DNA from: Antedon mediterranea
Taxonomy: Eukaryota; Echinodermata; Crinoidea; Comatulida; Antedonidae
Length of the DNA stretch: 64,000 nucleotides
Assembly: GCF_964355755.1 (NCBI RefSeq)
Contig: NC_092670.1
Coordinates: forward strand, 31,733,795-31,797,794
Reading direction: 5' to 3'
Shown here: positions 23,011-35,700 of the stretch, piece after piece
Layout: each line of letters starts with the position of its first letter
Position numbering within the stretch: position 1 is the stretch's first letter
The notes under the pieces: model-generated
The model's input: only the letters and a program-made list of their open reading frames with translations
What the model was told of the DNA's origin: nothing
Databases searched by the model: none
Made by a program: the position numbers and the translations under genes

Positions 23011-23082
23011 CGCCCCAACCGAGAATCGAACTCGGACCGCCTGCTTGATATGCAGATGTCCTAACCATTAGACCACTGGGGC
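23011..23082 (-). tRNA. tRNA-like gene, apparent anticodon AUC (possible tRNA pseudogene)
   Basis: Folds as a 72-nt cloverleaf: acceptor GCCCCAG with TTGGGGC (one G-U), D stem GTCT/GGAC, anticodon stem TCTGC/GCAGG, loop ATATCAA, T arm CCGAG-TTCGATT-CTCGG. Intact A and B boxes. Loop positions 34-36 read ATC, which would decode Asp GAU codons and is unusual; the D arm looks more like Glu/Gly tRNAs. No Pol III T-run follows closely. Best read as a tRNA pseudogene or SINE head caught in the inverted repeat. Confidence 0.6.
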
Positions 23083-23154
23083 TTTCATGGTATTGTTCGA
23101 ACTCGATTGGATAGCGACTCTTTAACATTCTCGTCGTGGTACGGCGGAACAGCA

Positions 23155-23502
23155 CTAGTCCAGAACAGAATTATTAGGTAAATTTTGAATTTGGTTAATT
23201 TTGCGGATAAAGTCCGTGGAGTCCTGAATGTATGAAGGGACATCAGTCACATATGGTTTAAGTAAATCATCCACATATTCAGAAATTTTCTCTGTAGCAG
23301 TGCCATTGCCCGAAATAATGGGTCTACCAGGATTGCCTGCGTTGTGGATTTTAGGTAGGAAATAAATCTGCCTGAAACTGGATTGACCTGTGCCAAATGA
23401 GGTCCAATCTTGGGATCGATGGAGTGTTTTTTTTACCATCATAGAAACAGATTTGGCCACCTTATCCGCAATTTTCGGGGTGGGATCCGTTGTAAGTTTA
23501 CG
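23155..23502 (-). pseudogene. Penelope-like element reverse transcriptase fragment
   Basis: About 115 residues: RKLTTDPTPKIADKVAKS, later SSFRQIYFLPKIHNAGNPGR, then PIISGNGTATEKISEYVDDL and the LPNNSVLD end. The FLPKIHK-x-GxPxRPI(I/V)S signature is typical of Penelope-type RTs. It stops just where the LDVTSLYTNIP motif would follow, so the catalytic region is absent. Confidence 0.75.
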
Positions 23503-23572
23503 ATAATTAATTAATTAAATTTCAGTATATCACCGGGCGGTTTAGAATTAATGTTAATTTACCAGAGTTGTT

Positions 23573-23603
<31 letters not shown>

Positions 23604-23647
23604 GTAGGAGAATTTTACAGTAGGCGGAGGTATGCACTCTCGGAATG

Positions 23648-24190
23648 GCTTTCTAGTTAATATTACGTTCAAGTCACTTTTGATCAGAACTAGTGGTTTT
23701 CGCTAACAGAATCAATAACATACCTTAGATCATTTTTTGCAATGTTATCAAATGGATTTATATTTCCAGCACTGTTTTAACTGAATTTTATCACTGTTCT
23801 AACTGAATTTTATCACTGTCTTAACTGAATGTTATCACTGTTTAACTGAATTTTATAAGGGAAAAGTGAATTTCATTATTCCCTGATTTTATCAATATTA
23901 TAACTGAAATCTATTACTGTTTTAACTGGATTTCACCACTGTTATTTAAGAAATGTTTCAACTAAATTTTATCACTGTTTCAACTTAATTTTTATCACTG
24001 TCTAAGTGAATGTTATCACTGTTTTAAATGAATTTTATAAGGAAAAAGTAAATTTCACTATTCCCTGATTTTATCAATATTATAACTGAAATTTATTACT
24101 GTTTTAACTGGATTTCATGTGAAAAAAAGTTGTTTTTAGTAAAATAACATTTGTTGCTATTTGTCTGTGTTTCAATAGGATTTCAAGTTC
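23648..24190. repeat. Dispersed repeat with 22-bp minisatellite core, copy 1
   Basis: Starts near TTAATATTACGTTCAAGTCA, passes TTTGATCAGAACTAGTGG, then about a dozen diverged units of roughly TTTTAACTGAATTTTATCAC (23765-24115), and ends near GTGAAAAAAAGTTGTTTTTAG. The same flank-core-flank arrangement recurs at 43025-43690 and 53237-53850. Confidence 0.8.
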
Positions 24191-24549
24191 TAGTTATTTC
24201 TGCGTATACGCATGCGCAACTGCTGAGCGTCATTATAAAAACTACGAATGTTTTATATACAAGTACACATTTTTATTTTGCTTGTATACTTATATAGTTG
24301 GGCTTGTAAAATCCTACTCAGATCTACTTTGATAATGTCGATCGTTTACAAAATCACTTAAAGTTGAATTGAATGACTCTATATATATAGAGGGCGCTAT
24401 GTAAATGAAGACATATATTTACTGAGCTCCGTCAAAGCTAAATCTTATCAAACTCCCAAAAGTAAGTTAAAGGATGAAATAAACTGAACGTAAGTTTTAA
24501 ACAGCTTCTACAATCAAATAAAAGTAAAATAAGAAGTCGATTGTAAAAA

Positions 24550-24827
24550 ATGAGTGCTACTAGAGCGAAATCTAAACAAATATCTGAAACTACTGAGGCA
24601 ACGCCTATGCCACGTCAGCTTAAAGTTCCCGCGACTACCGACTGACACGTCATCTTCTGAAATTAAGGCCCTGCGAAAAGATCTAAAAGAGATGTTTGTT
24701 GATATTAATAAAAAAAATCGAAGATGGAGACATAATGTTGAAAGCATACAATGAAGGAAGACATCCTGTATTTAGAAATGGATCATTATATATAGATGGG
24801 AGACTATACCGTGAACCTACAAAGTGA
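24550..24827 (+). pseudogene. Remnant of LINE ORF1
   Basis: Starts MSATRAKSKQISETTEATP and, after two frame changes, continues SSEIKALRKDLKEMFVDINK (possible short coiled coil) and ends YNEGRHPVFRNGSLYIDGRL to TGA at 24825. The end resembles the C-terminus of LINE ORF1 proteins. Much shorter than usual ORF1, so internally deleted. Confidence 0.5.
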
Positions 24828-25166
24828 CCAGACCACACTCTGTTAGTAAGAAACACACTTATTTAACATGAGATGGTATTTATGTAATTTGGACAAAATA
24901 CTATCCATGTCATGTTATTATACACAGCCCCACATTGCTGTGAACTGTTGCATACAGTGCATTCATATAAGTTGGGGTTGTTTATAAAATTGTATATTTT
25001 GTATTACTACATTCATTAATAAGGGGTCACGGTAAAATAAATAAAATACTTTATGACGGGTAGCTAATGTACAGATATAGCAAATAAGGTTATATTTATT
25101 ATAAAATATTTCTTTTGTCATTAGGCCCTATAATTAACTGATATTTATTTATATTAACGAAATTAT

Positions 25167-28100
25167 ATGTTTTCAATTCTAAATATTGATAATTTTAATT
25201 ACGAAGACGAAAATACAACCGCATTTAACTATAAGGAAAACTATTACTTTAGTATTGATACATTTAAATCCACGTTCAGTCAAACGTCAACTAATAGTTT
25301 TTCTATGTTTGCATTAAATTGTAGAAGTATTGTTAACAAATTTGAAGAATTTAAAAATTATGTATCCTCTCTCGATTTTGAATTTAATGTAATAGGACTT
25401 ACTGAAACTTGGCTTTCAAGCAAACATCACCTTGGTTTATATACACTTCCAAACTATACACCTATCTTTAAAAACAGAGAAACCCAGACAGGGGGATGTG
25501 TAGCATTGTACATACACTCAAATATATCATATCAAATAAGAAATGACTTGTCTGCTATGATAAACGAGGGAGAGTGCATTATAATTGAATTAAAAAATAA
25601 TGATAAATCAATTATATGTGGAATAATCTACAGGCCTCCTAAAGCCCATATTCCAACATTTAATCATCAACTTAGTGAATTAATGCACATGATAAACAAT
25701 GAAAATAAAAAGGCATACCTAATGGGTGACTTTAACCTAGATCTACAAAAATATAACTGTGACAATAATGTTCAAACTCACGTAGACAACATGCTAACAG
25801 AATCTTTCATTCCACTAGTCAATAAACCCACTCGAATCACAAAAGATACCGCAACAGTAATTGACAATATTAATACAAATTATCAGGAATTCCAAAATAT
25901 TAACACAGGGATATTAGTTAACGACATATCTGACCACTTTGCAGTTTTCTGCATGGATGATTCAGAAAATTATTCATTACCACGATCAGAAAAATTTATA
26001 ATAAAAAGAAGCTATACTGATCAACAAAAACGGCAATTTAGACTTGAATTACAGGGCTATGATTGGCAATATGTAACTAACATTGAAAATGCAAATGAAT
26101 CATATAAACGTTTCTCAGATCCTTTAAAAACAATGATAGATAAGCATTTCCCACTAAAAAGAGTTAGGTTAAAAGTAGATACAATTAAATCCCCGTGGAT
26201 AACATATGGAATTCAAAAATCTCTTTGTACCAAAAATAAATTATACATCAAATATAAACAGAAACCAACAGATATAAATAAATCTAAATATAAGAAATAC
26301 AAAAATAAGTTAACATCAATAATAAGAGAAAGAAAAACTACTTTATTACAAAAATGAATTTGAAAAGCACAAGAGTAATATAAAGAAAACATGGGGTGTC
26401 ATAAACTCATTATTAGGTAGGAAGAAACATCAAGACATGCCTCAAAAAATGAAAATCAACTCCCATCAACTTAATGACCCAACATCCATAGCCAATGCGT
26501 TTAACACATACTTTATAAATATAGGTGACCAAATGACAGGTGATGATAACCGTAATATTAACACCGAATATAAAATACAACATGACATTTTGAATTCAAT
26601 GTTTTTTAGAGCTGTATCCGAGTCCGATATCATTAAATACATTAATGACTTAAATGTAAATAAGTCAAGTGGTTGTGATGACATTGGTACCTTTTATATA
26701 AAAAATAACTCGGATATACTGGCTAAACCGTTATCTCATATAATCAATGTATCCCTTCAATCGGGTGTATTTCCTTTTCAACTAAAAATTGCTAAAACAA
26801 TTCCTGTGTATAAAAAAGGAGCAAGGGAGAACATAGAAAATTATAGACCGATATCGATATTACCATGTATATCTAAGGTATTTGAAAGGGTCGTATATGA
26901 CCAAACAATCGCTTTTTTGTGTAAATATGAAATGTTACATGAATCTCAATATGGATTCAGGGCAGGTCATTCAACTAACCACGCCCTCCTACAAGTCCTT
27001 GATAATAACAACAGCCGTTGACAACAAGCAATTTATGATTGGCGTATTTTTGGATTTATCCAAGGCGTTCGATTCGATAGATCATGAATTATTGCTCACA
27101 AAATTGCCCCATTATGGAATAAGAGGCGTGGTTCTTGATTGATACCGTAGCTACCTTAGAGAAAGACAACAATTCGTACAAATTGGGAAGTGTCAGTCTG
27201 TAACCAAAATAATAAAACAAGGCGTTCCACAAGGGTCAATCCTTGGACCCCTGCTGTTTTTGATATTCATAAATGACATGTTTTCTGTAAGTAATGTCGT
27301 TGATTTAATAATGTTTGCAGATGATACGAATATGTTTTTACAACACAATGATATCGTCACTGCCTTTACAATAATGACAAATGAACTAAATAAAATTGAG
27401 AAATGGTGTAAAACTAATAGATTAAATATTAATACAACCAAGACTACGTATATGTTATTTAGTGGAAAGAATACCAACATTGACACATCCCAATTTGTAC
27501 TTTCAATAAATAGAGTTTCAATAGATAGAGTACCATATACTAAATTTCTCGGTGTCATCATTGATGAGAAACTGAACTTTAGACACCATACAAATGCAGT
27601 TTCTTCTTCATCCTCAATAATTGGTGCCATGTGTCATATAAAAAATTTAGTATCTACTCAAGTGTTACTTACCATATACAAGACACTTATATTACCAGTG
27701 TTGATATATGGTATTATTGTATGGGGTGCGGGAAACAAAGACAATTTGGATCGCCTTCTTTTGCTTCAGAAAAGAGCTCTTAGGATTATTTGTAAGGTAG
27801 ACTTTCATCATCCCTCTTCTCAGCTCTTTGTGAAAACGGGCACATTTAATATATTTGATTTGTATAAAAACAGTGTTTTAAATTTTATGTTTAAATACCA
27901 AAAAGGACAACTTCCAAAATGTTTTAATTCTTTATTCAGTTTATTTGATAATTATCATACATATAACACTCGAAATAAAGACAATTATTGTATAAAATTA
28001 AAATCAACTAATATGGGTCAGCAAAGTATAGCATATAGAGGACCTAAGCTATGGAATTAACTTATAAGAAATATAAGAGAGAGTGAAAATATATCAATAT

Positions 28101-28195
28101 TTAAAAAACTATTACTAAATAAATGCATTAATAGTTATAAAGAAACAATATATCTTTGCGAAAACAACATTTGTAAAATATGTCTAACATTAACT
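25167..28195 (+). pseudogene. Decayed LINE ORF2 (APE endonuclease + RT)
   Basis: Segments in order: 25167-26357 endonuclease with LNCRSIVNK, LTETWLS, IYRPPK, GDFNLDLQ, DISDHF; 26358-27021 linker and RT start with ENYRPISILPCISK and HESQYGFRAGHSTNHALLQV; 27005-27142 with DLSKAFDSIDHELL; 27143-28060 with GVPQGSILGPLLF, FADDTNMF, KFLGVIIDEKLNF; then a C-terminal tail to 28195. Breaks: one-base shifts near 26335 and 27005, TGA for a probable Trp at 27140, and TAA at 28058-28060 within GPKLWN. It belongs to the Jockey/CR1/L2 group of APE-type LINEs; the exact clade (L2-, Crack- or Daphne-like) cannot be set by eye. Confidence 0.8.
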
Positions 28196-28470
28196 TAATT
28201 AATTACATTTTCGTATATATTCTGAGACTGTGAAGTATATATATATATATATATATATTATATTATAGTACGTTGTATTTTCGTTCATTTATTTACTACA
28301 TGAAAACATTTTTGTAATATATTTGTAAATTTATATTTTAAGTTAGGGTGCCACAGATTAAAAGCTTTGCTTGCTTGTGGTTACCCTGTTTTTCACACTT
28401 TATTGTACTTAATTTTATATTTATATTTTTATGAATGTTGTGTGAAAAATAAAAGAATCAATCAATCAAT
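28196..28470 (+). mobile_element. 3' end of the second LINE
   Basis: A short TA run, then GGGTGCCACAG...CTTGTGGTTACCC, which can form a hairpin, and an end AAAGAATCAATCAATCAATG, an ATCA tail typical of LINE 3' termini. Confidence 0.55.
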
Positions 28471-29410
28471 GTTAATAAAAAAAATTTTGTATTTTATGGG
28501 CTCGTCCCACTTTTATTTCAGTTTGCATTACAAATTATTTCAATATATTATGTTAATAAAACTAATGAAATCATAATTGAATTTAAAAAACACCCACGGC
28601 CAGTTGTTAAGAATGAAACGGTAGAGATAGGTTAACAGAGACAATTGTTACAATTATCGATGATAAACTCACAAAACTCAATCAATGTACGTTACAAAGG
28701 AATTTAATCAGACACTCTTCTTTTTCAGAATTTGAAGATAAATGCATATAGTCTCATGGTTATGTTTTATAAATGATCAGTTTTAATCTTTAGGTTACCG
28801 TTTTTCCCTTTAAGGTTTTTACTAGTACTTTTTTAAACATTTAATCATTTTAACACATTTTAAATAACGTTGAAACTTAAATTTGTTTTTTCTTTTATAA
28901 TATTTTATCGACCTTGTACCTTAACTTGAAAAAAAAACAACATTTGTTTGACTGCAAAAATTATACATAAATGTCAAATACTAATAGCATTTATTGATTT
29001 TATTAAAAATGTGTTGGTGTTTTACATAACACAAACACTTTTAAGTTCGTTTACTTACAGTATAATATGTATGTAATATATACAATGATACAAGGTGTTT
29101 ATACAAATAAAAAAATGTGTTATTATTTATGTGAACTACAATGTTGTCATTTTTACTTAGACGTTATCTTCAACCAAGTTAGTTACTTGCCATTATAACT
29201 TCGAATGTATTGCCAAATACATCATCCAAATTAAATGTGTATTCCAAGATTAAAAAGTCACGAAAAATATTGTGTCGGAAAGTGGCCATCGATCAAATTC
29301 TTCGGCGTTTAAATCGTGATGTTAATCATTTTATCCATTCATTCAGGTATGCAAGCAGTTTTACACAAAATTGGTAGTTTCTAAATTTTGCGAGGCGCGC
29401 GAAAAAATCC
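28471..29410. other. No gene recognised
   Basis: AT-rich sequence between the LINE and duplicated unit A. Only short ORFs; no repeats shared with other parts of the window were noticed. Confidence 0.4.
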
Positions 29411-30304
29411 AGATATAACCCTGATGGCCTTTTTTGAAGAGTTTGAAATTCAATGGGTTTGTGTCTGATTTACTGTTTTTTATTTTTTTATAAGCTCAAT
29501 CATTATTTGTTTAATATCCTGAAAAAAAACTACAAAATGACATTTCAATGTTTGATTTTAGTATTCTTTATTTTTTTCATAAAAAAGAAAGGGACTGTAA
29601 ATTATAAAGGTAACGTAATATCCTTTAGTATCCGATTAGATCATAGTTCAAGAATTTTGATTTTCACTCAGATGAAGAACATGGTGACTGAGTTGTTCAA
29701 CCCAACCCAATATATTTATAGAAAAGACAACTTCAAAGAAGAGACACAGACCAAGGTTATCAAGTTGTTTGATAGCCTTGCACACTAGACTAATGAAAGT
29801 GGTCTATTCTGTTGGGGAAGATTACCAAAAATCAGAAGACAACTCAACATCTTGTGATTAAGTTCTTGACATGGCCACAAGTTTGAGCATTGAAGTAGTG
29901 ACGGGAAAAACATTTTACAAGCAACAAAATACAGTACATGGGATATGAGTGGTTTGCACTACGTACATTTTTGTTGGTATCTTTATATATGCTTACCTAT
30001 ATCCAGTGAACACAAAAATCGATGTTAACATTAAATATTCTCATTCCAAAGGTGGGATTTTAACGCATTTCTAATTATCCAATCAGTTCCACAGTTTTGG
30101 ACAATTTTGGAGTAGGTAACACAAAATATCTGTAAGTGCAGTTTTCCGTGCTCATAATTTTTGGTATCAATGTATAAAGCAATGTCTCTTTATTTTGATG
30201 TAATCAGGGAGTTGTTATTAGATGGAGCAGGGAGTTGAACAACTCCCTGATGTAATTAAATAAATAATGACGTCACATAAGGATATAAGGTTATGTTTTT
30301 TTAA

Positions 30305-30591
30305 AGATGTAAAATGAAGATTAATTACAGCAGATTTTGATTATTTGTAGTTTCAATCAAGTTAATCAATTGCGTAGAAACAAAATCCAGAAAAACCATG
30401 TTTTTTACTAAAATGACAAAATAAATGGTTAAATTCAACCAAAAATCCAATGGCTGCCAGCCAATTTGACTTGTTTAAATTACAGTTTTTCAGGTAAATA
30501 ATGTTTTTTTCGATCCAAGTGGATAACTATTATATGATATTAAAATGGCCTAATCAACAAAAAAATATTTTTTCAGAGGAACAATACATCT
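30305..30591. mobile_element. TTAA MITE, unit A copy
   Basis: TTAA at 30301-30304 and 30592-30595; right end GGAACAATACATCT matches the family. The left end lacks the TTGTCCC part. Homologous to 34671-34949 along its interior. Equivalent positions: 46022-46220 (B, truncated) and 56193-56493 (C). Confidence 0.65.
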
Positions 30592-31399
30592 TTAAATAAT
30601 GAACATTTCCGTATCTAAAACATGTAAATATTATTTTAAAGATAAGACTATTATATCTAAATTCATTCACATGCCCGTGTCTTTCATCATCTTGTATTAA
30701 AAATTAAATTAAATTTCAACAATCCGTGTAAGAGTTATTGAAACGTTTATCTTATTTGACAGTGAAATATTACAATAAAATGCTGTAATTTTTAAAATGG
30801 CCGTTACTATGGGCACAAGATACATATATCAAAAACAATTTTATGAGTGCATGTTTCAACCAAACCTCTTTCATTGTGCAAATTTTAAAGAAAATCTATT
30901 TTTTTGACCTGGCCACCTAAAGGTCGATATTTATAGACAACTGCTCTTAAGTCTTTGGATAGTGGAATTATTTTTACAGTGTTGAAGCATATGAACTCAT
31001 AACATTTTAGTTGGTATAGCCAATAATCATAATCACCTATTATCACAACCACCAACACCACACTTGTTGTAGCGACGATTATAGTAGGTTTACTGAGATT
31101 GAATCTACTTAGAACTGTATTGTGTAGCCTAACTTTGCATTAGACCAACTATAAGACTACATAGTTACGATATTTATTTTTACTTTACTACAATTACGTA
31201 CGTGTGATACCGATATGTTTTTCTTAATTTGTATAGACAAACGAATGCTTTAAGAAGAGGTTTAAGAGGAACCGAATTACTACGTCAACAATTACATAAT
31301 TTTATGGTATCTGTATTGACAAACTGTAGGCCAATTGTGGCATGAGATTAATTTAATTCATCAACCCACGTGACCATGTTACTTGCAATTCATGCGAGT

Positions 31400-31500
31400 T
31401 CAGTGTAACTGCACTATTGTATCAACAGTTCGAGGCACCACACAACACACAACTCTGTAAAAGTGCGAGGCACCACACCACACAACACACAACTATGTAA
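31400..31500. repeat. Short direct repeat GCGAGGCACCACAC...ACACACAACT
   Basis: Two near copies of TTCGAGGCACCACACAACAC / GTGCGAGGCACCACACCACA followed by ACAACT(C/A)TGTAAA. Also present in unit B (about 46285-46360), deleted in C. Confidence 0.6.
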
Positions 31501-32496
31501 ACGTGACAATGAAATACACATTTATTTAGTATGTCCATAAGACATTAGATATGGTTAAAAAGCACCAGTATTACTAAAATCAAATCATTACATTCTACTA
31601 AAATTTGATGTTGCTCAATCGTGTGTTTTTAAATCACAAAATTCTGTGATCGATGAATCAATAAGCTGGTAGAGGTGTGATCAAACCTGTTTTATAAATC
31701 ATTGTTGCTGTCAAACTGTCTGTTTAATGCATTACTAAACCCAGACATTAAAAGCAGAAAATGCATATTTCCAATTTTAAATCAATTAAGGATAATAAGC
31801 CCGGACTTAAACGGAATAAAACATACTAAAGCCCGGCGTATACTAGAGCTATCGTCTGAGCCAACTGGCACGAGTAACACTTGGCTCACTAAAAAATTGG
31901 CCGCAAACTGTGATCGCGTTCTATCGAACGCACACTTGACATCTAAAACGATGTTTTAGATTCTATGTCTACATCCTTTAAATATCGTTGCTTTCCAATA
32001 ATTGCGTTAAATTTCTTTAGATCCGCTCCTGTGGTTTTCTCTAAAATAGATTCACTACCTAACCTTACTATACATCATGCGTGCAGTGTAATCATGTGTT
32101 CACTTCCAGCACTAATTATGCCTACCAAGTATCAGCTATTTATTATAATTTAATTTGATGTACAGTGCAAACGATTTTAATACAAGCAATACGAGTACAA
32201 TTAATATTATTATTATCATAGGATATTACTGCCTTGTAGATTATTATTTAGTTTTAATAAATGCTTCTCCTGACGTGTAAACGAGAAACTATGGTAACAT
32301 GCGGAGAATCATCGTACAAGTATTTGGTTATTTTACTAAGTACGAGACTATTTTAGATGCCATTCAATACAATTTGTTGACAGAGGTAAAACGTGCTGTC
32401 GTTTGATCAGGATCATTTTTTATATTCATTCAGGTAGGTATATGTTACATTTTAATTAGGTAAACAGTATTACTTTTGTTTATGATGTTAATGTAT

Positions 32497-32565
32497 TTAT
32501 ATAGCGCATTTCCCAAAGAATGTCGTCTCAATGCGTTTTGGACTTACAGTAGATGTTACACTCTT
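32497..32565 (-). repeat. Possible SINE/LINE 3'-tail fragment upstream of the CTLD gene
   Basis: TTTATATAGCGCATTTCCCA then CAATGCGTTTTGGACTTACA recalls, in reverse, the GCGCTATATAAA tail of L2-type elements such as the SINE at 22345. It lies about 100 bp before the start codon in all three units, so it would be part of the promoter region. Confidence 0.4.
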
Positions 32566-32643
32566 CAACATTATTCTCTCCTAAGAGTCCCGTCATTTAA
32601 ACCAGCCGTACTTTTTAATATAGTTTGCTGAATGTGTGTAAAA

Positions 32644-32713
32644 ATGGGACCACCAAGAGGACTTGCATTACTTTCAATTTTGGTTGTTACACATTACATC
32701 ATCTGTGATGCTG
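32644..32713 (+). CDS. Exon 1: signal peptide
   Basis: 70 nt from ATG, encoding MGPPRGLALLSILVVTHYII then CDA; donor GTGAGT. Identical or nearly so in B (47452-47521) and C (58314-58383). Confidence 0.8.
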
Positions 32714-35700
32714 GTGAGTAGAGTATCTAAAGACGAGGATTATGTTTTGTGCAACAACATTGCTGTGATTAAGCCATAGTCAAGTCGAGAGATAAATGCT
32801 AATGTTGCTGCATGCTTTAATACTAAGCCTCTGTTTCCTACCTTTACACATAAAACCGAACGTCCATGCATTTCCGGTGGCATGTTATTAAACAATTTAC
32901 ATTTTTTGTCGTGATTATTTCACTTTAAATATACTCGTATTGTATCGTTTTAAATTAATGTAAACTTCAAAAATCTTCCACTAATTTAATGTTATACACT
33001 ACAGAAAATGTTAGTATACTTAGTCCAAAAAAAAATATTTGTGTGTGATGCTGAGTTCGGGTTGCAAAAAGTAGATATAACCTAGAACATTTCGAGGCGA
33101 CGGTGCATTTCTTTTCAGGGTGTCCAACTGGATGGCATTACAATGCTGTATTTTCAAAATGCTACTGGGTCATCGACACAGTGGGTATAAGCTGGGATTC
33201 TGCAAGAGATATATGCCGCCAGAATTTTGGTGATTTGGTTGAAATTTATAGTGAAGAAGAAAACTCGTGGATACTTAACCGATTTATAGAAGATTCCACA
33301 TCATATGGAGCTTGGATTGGCTACCATGATAAAGACATAGAAAACCAATTTCAGTGGGTGTCAGGGAGGAATGCGACCTATACAAGTAGGCCTAAATTCT
33401 TTGATACTTCTACATTTTGTAAATAGAAAGATATTTGTGAACAGTAGATTGATTACCAGTAAATGATAGAATATACGACCGGGTCGATAACGATACTAAA
33501 CGTGATGTTGCTAATGAATGTTCGAGAGTGGAATGTTTTTGAACGTTTATAACACATTTTTATAACACTGTCCGTAATTAAACTATTATACAATTTTCTC
33601 TGTCGAATAGAAACGGCGCCCACAGGTTGGTTTTGAATGAATGAATAAATGCGCTGCTTGCACAGCATTTGTTGTCAAATATATAAACATATTCGTACAC
33701 AGACAAAGCTTTTAAGATTAATTATAAAAAAAAATCATAAAAACATCAAAAAACACGATAATGAAAAAATATCAAAATATTCAAAAGCATACAGGCAAAA
33801 TCCTATAATGAAAATTGTCATGAGGCCTACTATGAGACAGTTTATCACTTTACTAATCTTATATATGTTTTGCTGTTATATATTTCGGAATACATAACTT
33901 TTTATATCTACCAGTTCGGATGTAAAGGGATCTAATACGGACTAATGATTGGAGAAATTCGTATTCCAATAAGGGATGAGACGGTTGTACGAGTATACGC
34001 TCTACCATTTTAAGGATCGCAGCTACATATTTAGACTTGATGTCGCACACGTTTAACTTTGCTATATTTATTAGATTTTTTATGGATTCTCCCTTAAGCC
34101 TGTTTTCCTGTCGACGTTAGTCGACGCTATCGTTAACAATAATCGGCGATCTTCTTGAAATGTTAATGATTTACAGGAAAAGGTACTCGCTACCGTTATC
34201 ATTTCAACTTGATCGTTTTCAAACGATCGTCGTTGAACTATTAACGATCAACGACGATAGCGTCGAATAACGTCGACAGGAAAACAGGCTTAAGAGACCC
34301 ATGTAATTAGCTGTAAGACTATCGCCCAAGACTATAAAACAAAATCACACTGGATATCATCGAGTTATAATACAATTCTATAATTTTTTGGATCAATATT
34401 AAATTTACGTAATTGTCCTTTTTTATATAGGTAAAGTTTATTGGGGTCCAATTAGGTTTAACGTACCTAAATATTTTTGGTTAAACCAGTTGACAAGTAC
34501 TTACTTGCTACGTTTCAGCTACTTTCAGTAGCCTTGGTCACGCAAATGACGTTGACATGATGTTCTGTCATTCGTTTTAGTTATTTATTTACAGTTATCA
34601 GTCTCGCGTTGCGCACAATTCGAAAATAAAATAAAAACATGCATGTGCACGATATTGTAGATGTATTTAAAGATGTATTGTCCCCCCAAAACATGAAAAA
34701 TGAAGATTAGTAAAATCAAACTTCGAATATGTTATTTTGTAGTTTTAATAAAGGTAATCACTTCTATAGAAAAAAAAAATGTTTTCACTTTTGACCATTT
34801 CTTTGCTTTAAATTACATTTTTTCAGGTAAAATGCATTTTTTTTTCGATCAAATTTTCCGGTAAAGTGGATGACTATTATGTTACATTAAAATAGATTAT
34901 TCAACACAATTTTTTTAAAGAATTATTTTTTCAGGGGGACAATACATCTTTAAGTATTGTACAGCCTATTAATTGTATACAGTACAGTCTATACACTGGT
35001 ATTGTTATGATAAGCTAAGTTTCGGTGATTGATAGAACGTACTATTAACCTTGGATGAACAAAACAAATCATACCAACACTATAACCCCAGAGGCGCTAA
35101 CCATCACCAGAACCCTTAAATTAGTTTATTGTATTTATGTATCTACATGAGAATATTAGTAAAACTCACTTTTGAATCATAAAAAAGACCTGAGTAACTA
35201 CCAACAAATATAATATAATATAATAAATATATTGTATATTTTTACAATTGGAACATCAACAATTCATGTCTACACTTATTATAATTCCTTAGATGTTCAT
35301 AATACCGATAGAAAACATTTATCCCTGTTCTAATTCGTTTTTTAGACTGGGATCCTGTTGAACCCAACGACGGCGGACCAAAAGGAGGAGAAGATTGTGC
35401 TACACTGTATAAACCTACGAATGGTAATTGGTATGATAACACGTGTGCAGCAAAGATGTGGGTAGCTGCTATATGTGAAAAGTGTAAGTGATAATATATT
35501 GCATTTAGTAGATTCACATCACATTGATAAAACAATATTTTATATCAGTTTTGCCAACTATGATATTATCAATAATTTTCTCCAGATATTGACAAACCAA
35601 ATATGAGGTGTCCGTCTAATGAGACCATAGACACTGATTTAGGCAAGGCGTCTGTGAATGTAAATTATTCAGTGACGGTAGAGGAGTTCTTTGTTGACTT

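Larger units (their letters stand above)
22921..23554. mobile_element. Element with perfect 50-bp inverted repeats enclosing a tRNA-like gene and a Penelope-like RT fragment
   Basis: Arms 22921-22970 and 23505-23554 are exact reverse complements (50 of 50), running ACATTAATTCTAAACCGCCC then GGTGATATACTGAAATTTAA and an ATTA-rich end. TA microsatellites lie outside both arms. The interior carries a minus-strand tRNA-like sequence and a minus-strand Penelope-type RT fragment. Penelope-like elements are known for inverted and tandem terminal copies; whether this is one unit or a composite is open. Confidence 0.65.

Noticed and set aside
31430-31495. Possible CRISPR-like or regular short repeat (GAGGCACCACAC)
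   Set aside because: Only two imperfect copies, no spacing pattern, eukaryotic context.
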